From: Nocardia carnea
GTDB lineage: Bacteria > Actinomycetota > Actinomycetes > Mycobacteriales > Mycobacteriaceae
DNA: 46,877 nucleotides
Direction: 5' to 3'
Assembly (NCBI RefSeq): GCF_029868855.1
Contig: NZ_JARWOV010000147.1
Coordinates: 1-46,877, forward strand
The notes beneath the pieces are model-generated. The model was not told the DNA's origin. It saw only the letters and a program-made list of their open reading frames with translations, and did no database searches. Positions 42,631-46,877 of this stretch are shown one piece after another; position 1 is the first letter of the stretch; each line of letters starts with the position of its first letter. The position numbers and the translations under genes were made by a program.

Positions 42631-43143
42631 TCAGCCGCTCGCGGGCTGCTGTTCTGTCAGCGCGGTGTGGTGTTCACGCATGGCGGCGACCACCGCCTGG
42701 AGAACCCGGTGGGCGGCGTGTAGATCCTCGGTCGGCAGCGCGGTCATGGCTGCGCGGGTACGCCGGCCGAGTGGACCGAAGAAATCACCGGCCACTGCCA
42801 TGCCGTGCTCGGCGTAGTGCAGCAGGACGCGCCGGCGGTCGCGGGAATCGGTTTCCCGCTCGATATGGCCGGAGGCGATCATCCGCTCCACCAGGTAGGT
42901 GATGGCGGCGGGAGACACCCCCATGAGATCGCGGAGCGCTCCCGCGGTCAGCGGCCGCCCCTCGGCGTCGGCCGTGGCGATATGCATGAGCGCCCGGAAA
43001 TCGGTGCTGCGCAGCGCATGCGAATGGGCGAAGAGGTGGGCGATCTGCTCGGAGATCGCGGTGAGCGCGCGGATATCGGTGGCGATATCGGTTTCGGCGG
43101 AGATACGCGTCGCGTCCTCGGCCGTTTCGCCTGCTGGTGTCAC
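42631..43143 (-). CDS. MarR family transcriptional regulator
   Basis: 170 aa from the GTG at 43143, preceded by GGGAGGA; an in-frame start at 43173 is less well placed. A single winged helix-turn-helix covers residues ~45-125 (LTAGALRDLMGVSPAAITYL and RETDSRDRRRVLLHYAEHG, the DxRxxR wing). MarR dimers usually repress a divergent exporter and release on binding a ligand. Here the divergent gene is an MMPL transporter, and a palindrome in the 82-bp spacer is the likely operator. Confidence 0.88.
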   Translation of the reverse strand: MTPAGETAEDATRISAETDIATDIRALTAISEQIAHLFAHSHALRSTDFRALMHIATADAEGRPLTAGALRDLMGVSPAAITYLVERMIASGHIERETDSRDRRRVLLHYAEHGMAVAGDFFGPLGRRTRAAMTALPTEDLHAAHRVLQAVVAAMREHHTALTEQQPASG

Positions 43144-43204
43144 GCTCGGGGTCCTCCCTGTTCTGATCGGCACCGAGTGTAGCCGCCGTTTGCGGATTAT
43201 TTAA

Positions 43205-43215
43205 GTTTCTGAAAC
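43205..43215. promoter_or_regulatory. Palindrome in the marR-mmpL divergent spacer
   Basis: GTTTCTGAAAC is a perfect 5+1+5 inverted repeat 10 nt upstream of the GTG of the MMPL gene, overlapping a possible -10 (TAAGTT, 43202-43207). It is a good candidate operator for the divergent MarR protein. Confidence 0.5.
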
Positions 43216-43225
43216 AGTTGGCCGG

Positions 43226-45271
43226 GTGAATGCGTGGGAGCGCTATGCCGCACTGGTCACCGGCCGCCGTTCGTGGTGGCTACTCGTCGCCGTCGTTCTC
43301 GCGGCCTGCGCCGCGATTCTCGGCGCCGGCAGCAACGACGACGCCGGGCGGGCGCCGACCTCGCTGCCGGAATCGTCGGAATCGGCTCGGGTGAAGGCCG
43401 CGGTGGCCGAGTTCCCCGATGGCGCGGACGCGCCGGTCATCATCGTCATCAGCCGCGCCGACGGCGCCCCGCTCGCCGAACCGGACCTCGCGGCCGCCGC
43501 GGCGGCCGTCGGCGAGGTCGCGGGCACGGGGGAGAGCAGCGCCGGACTCGTCCCCGCGCCCGACGGTGCGGCCGCGCTGGGGCGGGCGAGCGTATCGGCC
43601 GAACTCAGCGGCGAAACCCTCACCGAGGAGATCGACCGGCTCCGGGAGGTGGCGGCGCAGTATACGCCGCCCGGACTGACCATGCAGATAACCGGCGGTC
43701 CGGCGTTCGGCGCCGATATCGCCGATTCGTTCGCCGGCGCGGACATCACGTTGCTGGCGGTCACCGCGCTGGTGGTCGCGTTGCTGCTGATCGTGACCTA
43801 CCGATCCCCGGTGCTGTGGCTGCTCCCGCTGCTGGTGATCGGCCTCGCCGACCGGACCGCCATCGGGGTCGGTACTGCGCTGGCCCGGTTCACCGGTCTG
43901 AGTTTCGACGGCTCCACCTCGGGCATCACCAGCGTTCTGGTGTTCGGCGCCGGTACGAATTACGCGTTGCTCTTGATCTCCCGTTATCGCGACGAATTGC
44001 ACCGCTACCGTGACCACCGGCAGGCACTGCACGTAGCGGTACGCCGTGCCGGCCCGGCGATCCTGGCCAGCAATGTCACCGTGGTCCTCGCGCTGTGCAC
44101 TCTGCTGCTGGCGACCCTGCCGAACACCCGGTCGCTGGGCTCGATGGCCGCGGCCGGTCTGCTGGTCGCCGTGGTGTTCGTCCTGGTGGCGCTACCGCCG
44201 GTGCTCGCCCTGTGCGGCCGGAACGTGTTCTGGCCGTTCGTTCCCCGCTTACGTGACGACGACATCACCGAGCGAGGCGTCTGGCATCGGATCGCGACCT
44301 GGGTGGTGGCGCGGCCGGTGGCCGTATCGTCGGCCGCGATCGTGGTCCTGCTCGGCTGCTGCGCCGGTCTCCTCGGTGTTTCCATCGGCTTGGCGCAGAC
44401 CGAGCAGTTCCGCGTCGAGGCGGAATCGGTCGACGGGTTCGACACCTTGGCCGCGCATTTCCCGTCCGGGTCGTCCGATCCCACGATCGTGCTGGCGCGC
44501 CAGGGCACCGCGGACGAGGTGCGCCGCGCCTTGTCGACGGTTCCGGGGATTTCGGCGGTGAACCCGGCCGGTAGTCATGCGGGTGCGGAACGGTGGACGG
44601 TCACACTCGAGGCCGCGCCGGAGTCCGCGCAGGCCTTCGACACGATCGAGACGATGCGCGCCGCGCTGGCCGAGGTGCCCACGGCGCAAGCACTGGTCGG
44701 CGGCAGCGACGCGCAAGCCCTCGATACCCGCGATGCCGCCCGCAGTGATCAATTCCTGGTCATCCCGCTCATCCTGGTGGTGGTCTGCGCGGTGCTGCTG
44801 GCGCTGCTGCGGGCCGTACCCGCCGCCGTGCTGCTGATCGCGGTCACCGTGCTGAGCGCGCTCGCGGCCCTCGGGCTGGGCACCCTGGTCGGGACCCATC
44901 TTTTCGGATTCCCGGCATTGGACACCACGACACCGCTGTTCGCCTTCCTCTTCCTGGTGGCGCTGGGCGTCGACTACACCATCTTCCTGGTGACCCGGGC
45001 CCGCGAGGAGACCCCGGACCACGGGACGGTCGGCGGTATGGTGCGCGCGGTTTCGGCGACGGGTGCGGTGATCACCAGTGCGGGTATCGTGCTCGCGGCG
45101 GTTTTCTGCGTTCTCGGTGTACTGCCGCTGATCACACTCACCCAGCTCGGCATCATCGTCGGTATCGGCATCGTGCTGGACACCTTCCTGGTGCGCACCG
45201 TGGTCATCCCGGCGTTGTTCACGGTTGCCGGCCCGAAGGTGTGGTGGCCGAACGCGCTCGCGCGCAAGTGA
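43226..45271 (+). CDS. MMPL family RND transporter
   Basis: 681 aa with two halves, each a large extracytoplasmic loop plus TM helices, as in the MMPL/ActII-3 family of inner-membrane exporters. The second half keeps the proton-relay pair in LGVDYTIFLVTRAREE. In the first half the matching segment is GAGTNYALLLISRYRDEL, with Asn where MmpL3 has Asp; I believe several actinobacterial MMPL exporters share this. Start GTG 43226 was chosen because the first TM helix follows at once. It is divergent from a MarR regulator and is probably a drug or lipid exporter under its control. Confidence 0.9.
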   Translation: MNAWERYAALVTGRRSWWLLVAVVLAACAAILGAGSNDDAGRAPTSLPESSESARVKAAVAEFPDGADAPVIIVISRADGAPLAEPDLAAAAAAVGEVAGTGESSAGLVPAPDGAAALGRASVSAELSGETLTEEIDRLREVAAQYTPPGLTMQITGGPAFGADIADSFAGADITLLAVTALVVALLLIVTYRSPVLWLLPLLVIGLADRTAIGVGTALARFTGLSFDGSTSGITSVLVFGAGTNYALLLISRYRDELHRYRDHRQALHVAVRRAGPAILASNVTVVLALCTLLLATLPNTRSLGSMAAAGLLVAVVFVLVALPPVLALCGRNVFWPFVPRLRDDDITERGVWHRIATWVVARPVAVSSAAIVVLLGCCAGLLGVSIGLAQTEQFRVEAESVDGFDTLAAHFPSGSSDPTIVLARQGTADEVRRALSTVPGISAVNPAGSHAGAERWTVTLEAAPESAQAFDTIETMRAALAEVPTAQALVGGSDAQALDTRDAARSDQFLVIPLILVVVCAVLLALLRAVPAAVLLIAVTVLSALAALGLGTLVGTHLFGFPALDTTTPLFAFLFLVALGVDYTIFLVTRAREETPDHGTVGGMVRAVSATGAVITSAGIVLAAVFCVLGVLPLITLTQLGIIVGIGIVLDTFLVRTVVIPALFTVAGPKVWWPNALARK

Positions 45272-45411
45272 AAGACAGGACTCGCGGCCACACCTGAGCA
45301 GCGGCGACGCCGTAGTCGAGCGATGCGAGCCGGGGGAGTGACGGCGAAGTTTTCCCCGGTGCCCGCCCGGGTACGCCGTGACCGTCGTCCGCTTTGGGAA
45401 GGAGGGCCACG

Positions 45412-45783
45412 ATGGCCGCCGAAGGTGTCGAGGGTTTGCGTACAGTCGTTCTGGATTGCCCGGATCCGTGGAAACTGGTCGAGTTCTATCTCGGGCTGCT
45501 CGGCGGGGAGATAGTTCGGCCGGAAAGCGACGACACCTGGGTCGCGATGGTCGACCCACAGGGCCGCCGTCTCGCTTTCCAGCTCTCTCCGCAGTACCGG
45601 CCCCCGCAGTTCCCCGACCCGGCGGGATCCCAGCAGATCCATCTCGATATCCGGGTCAGCGACGTGGAGGTCGCCGAACGCGCGGTGCTGGCTCTCGGTG
45701 CCACCTTGATCCAGACCACGGATTCGTTCCGGGTGTACACCGACCCGGTCGGACACACTTTCTGTCTGGTCTGGCTGGAGTAA
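45412..45783 (+). CDS. Single-domain VOC family protein
   Basis: 123 aa, start ATG 45412 with AAGGAGG 7 nt upstream. It is a single glyoxalase/bleomycin-resistance-type domain of the kind common in actinobacteria: GLRTVVLDCPDPWKLVEFYL, WVAMVDPQGRRLAFQLSP, QQIHLDIRVSDVE and YTDPVGHTFCLVW. One domain makes a dimer with two metal-type sites; substrate unknown. A bidirectional terminator follows. Confidence 0.85.
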   Translation: MAAEGVEGLRTVVLDCPDPWKLVEFYLGLLGGEIVRPESDDTWVAMVDPQGRRLAFQLSPQYRPPQFPDPAGSQQIHLDIRVSDVEVAERAVLALGATLIQTTDSFRVYTDPVGHTFCLVWLE

Positions 45784-45858
45784 CCGCCCTGTCCGGGACT
45801 TCGCCGGGGGGAGCGCCTGTGGCACGGTGCCCGCGAAAGGTTTCACCCCGATAAGTCG

Positions 45859-45891
45859 AATGCCCGGGCACGGTGGCCGTGCCCGGGCATT
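45859..45891. terminator. Perfect 15-bp bidirectional hairpin terminator
   Basis: Arms 45859-45873 and 45877-45891 are perfectly complementary with a TGG loop. It sits between the convergent VOC (ends 45783) and DoxX-type (ends 45904) genes and so probably terminates both. Confidence 0.75.
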
Positions 45892-45903
45892 GTCGACCTG
45901 GAT

Positions 45904-46800
45904 TCAGCGGCGTTTCGCCGCGTCCGCCCGCCCCTTCCGGTAGGCCTTCTCGAGCTGGGCCCGCTGCTTCTTCAACTGTGCACGTTGCTGCTTCGCGGCC
46001 GCGCCCAGCTCACCGCCCCGGTGCTTGGAGTAGTCGGCGAGACCGGCAGCGCGTTTCCTGGCGGCTTCGGTCAACTCCGGCCCCCGGGTCTGTGCGGTGC
46101 CGGCGAGTTCGCTGCCCCGATGTTTCGCGGCCTCCGCGACCTCCTCGCCCCGGTGCTTGGCGGCGTCGGCCAGTCTCGCGGCCCGCTGCTTCGCCGTCTC
46201 GGCCCATACCGGGCCCCGCGCTTGGGCGGTATCGGCCAATTCGCCGCCTCGGTGTTTCGCGATATCGCCGATCTCGGCGGCGCGGCTCTTCGCGGCCTCG
46301 GTCCATCCGGGCCCGCGAGTCTGCACGGTATCGGCCAGTTCACCGCCGCGATGCTTCGCGATCTCCGCCAGCTCACTGCTCCGGTTCTTGGCGATATCCG
46401 CCCATTCGGATCCCCGGTGTTTGGCGGCCTCGGCCCAGTCCGGCCCGCGTTCCCGGGTCAGCTCGGCCAGCTCCGCCCCCTTACCGGCAACGGTGCCGGC
46501 CAGCTCCTGGCCGCGGCTCGCCGCGGTGCCCGCGAGCTCCTGGCCGCGTTCCGCTGCCTGCTGCAACTGGTGGCGCACCGCGTCACCGGACCCGTTACGG
46601 CTCGCCGCGCCGACCGGCAGCGCGCCGCCCACCGTGGCCGCGGCCTTACGAGCGGCTCGCCGGCCTCGCCAGCCCAGCGACGGTTTGCCCGCGGTATCCG
46701 CCGCGGCGATCATCAGCCCACCCAGCAGACCCATATCCTTCAGGAACGCGGTCCGCTTCGCGGCCTTGCGTTCCGGGTCGGTTTCGGCCCAGAAATTCTG
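45904..46800 (-). pseudogene. DoxX family C-terminal part with 11-residue repeats; in-frame stop
   Basis: The frame from 46800 reads NFWAETDPERKAAKRTAFL and GLLGGLMIAAADTAGKPSLG, which is the end of a DoxX family membrane protein. The upstream codons in the same frame (LALAATVVPATVT) are also DoxX-like, but a TAA at 46801-46803 separates them and the window ends 75 bp later. The first ATG in the open part is 46734 (276 aa to the stop). After the DoxX part come seventeen 11-residue repeats and a basic tail ending RADAAKRR. The stop may be a true nonsense mutation or a sequencing error beside the C-rich contig end. Confidence 0.6.
45991..46551 (-). repeat. Seventeen tandem 11-residue (33-bp) coding repeats
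   Basis: Consensus xRGxELAxxAK, one unit per 33 bp. Units 7-9, 10-12 and 14-16 form 33-residue (99-bp) super-repeats ordered HRGxELAxTxQ, xRGPxWxExAK, xRAAxxxDxxK. An 11-residue periodicity gives an amphipathic helix, as in apolipoproteins, alpha-synuclein and some LEA proteins. Confidence 0.85.
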
Positions 46801-46803
46801 TTA

Positions 46804-46877
46804 GGTGACCGTGGCCGGAACCACGGTCGCCGCCAGGGCCAGGCCCCCCGGCCGCGGCGCCGGGCCCCCATGCCCCC
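46804..46877. other. C-rich contig end within the DoxX frame
   Basis: The last ~40 bases contain runs of C and G (GGCCCCCCGG, GGGCCCCC, CCCCC) and little else. Codons just inside (46804-46845) still read as DoxX on the minus strand, so true sequence probably extends to about 46850. The rest looks unreliable. Confidence 0.5.

Noticed and set aside
45991..46551. CRISPR-like array of 33-bp units
   Set aside because: The units are coding, degenerate at third positions and contiguous without spacers; they are protein repeats.

Overview
The window is high-GC actinobacterial DNA, most like a mycolic-acid-containing genus such as Nocardia. Codon use, F420- and mycofactocin-type enzymes, UdgX, a KstR2-like operator and several TANNNT boxes 5-7 nt upstream of start codons (leaderless transcripts) all point that way. 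I see no rRNA, tRNA, CRISPR array or insertion sequence. The two extreme ends look like poor contig ends: about 100 T-rich bases running into a G run on the left, a C-rich tail on the right, and an in-frame stop in a DoxX gene beside that tail.

Left part (436-10773): a gabD-like aldehyde dehydrogenase and a tartrate dehydrogenase-type enzyme form an overlapping pair behind a 16-bp palindrome. An orphan tryptophan synthase beta gene follows, then a LuxR-type regulator divergent from an FAD/NAD(P)-binding oxidoreductase, an MFS exporter, a mycofactocin-type SDR and an IclR regulator. 10842-15400 is a tight minus-strand operon (GntP permease, CoA-transferase, HMG-CoA-lyase-like enzyme, 2-hydroxyacid dehydrogenase) that reads as import, CoA activation and C-C cleavage of a hydroxy acid. 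Two AT-rich operator-like sites lie upstream of it, then a truncated TetR gene.

Middle (16200-33703): housekeeping and stress genes. These are a double VOC protein, an Rv2629-like (baeRF/Vms1-type) protein with a small partner, an F420 oxidoreductase, a DUF72 protein, an epoxide hydrolase-like enzyme with a divergent AraC regulator, a YhgE/Pip N-domain-only secreted protein, a DapB-like/CMD gene pair behind a KstR2-like box, an Fe-S-cysteine-less molybdopterin oxidoreductase, an epimerase, an SDR/catalase-like pair, a DUF5709 protein, a Nudix/LexA pair and a GNAT acetyltransferase.

Right part (33719-46877): a 2-TM protein converges on a four-gene operon of the uncharacterised SCO2521-SCO2524 families. 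That operon includes a MinD/ParA-like protein whose P-loop lysine is arginine, and it is the best candidate here for an undescribed system. After it come a CPA1 Na+/H+ antiporter, a UdgX uracil-DNA glycosylase with a Rho_N-like small protein, a DUF6766 membrane protein, a MarR/MMPL divergent pair, a single-domain VOC protein and the C-terminal part of a DoxX protein that carries seventeen 11-residue repeats.
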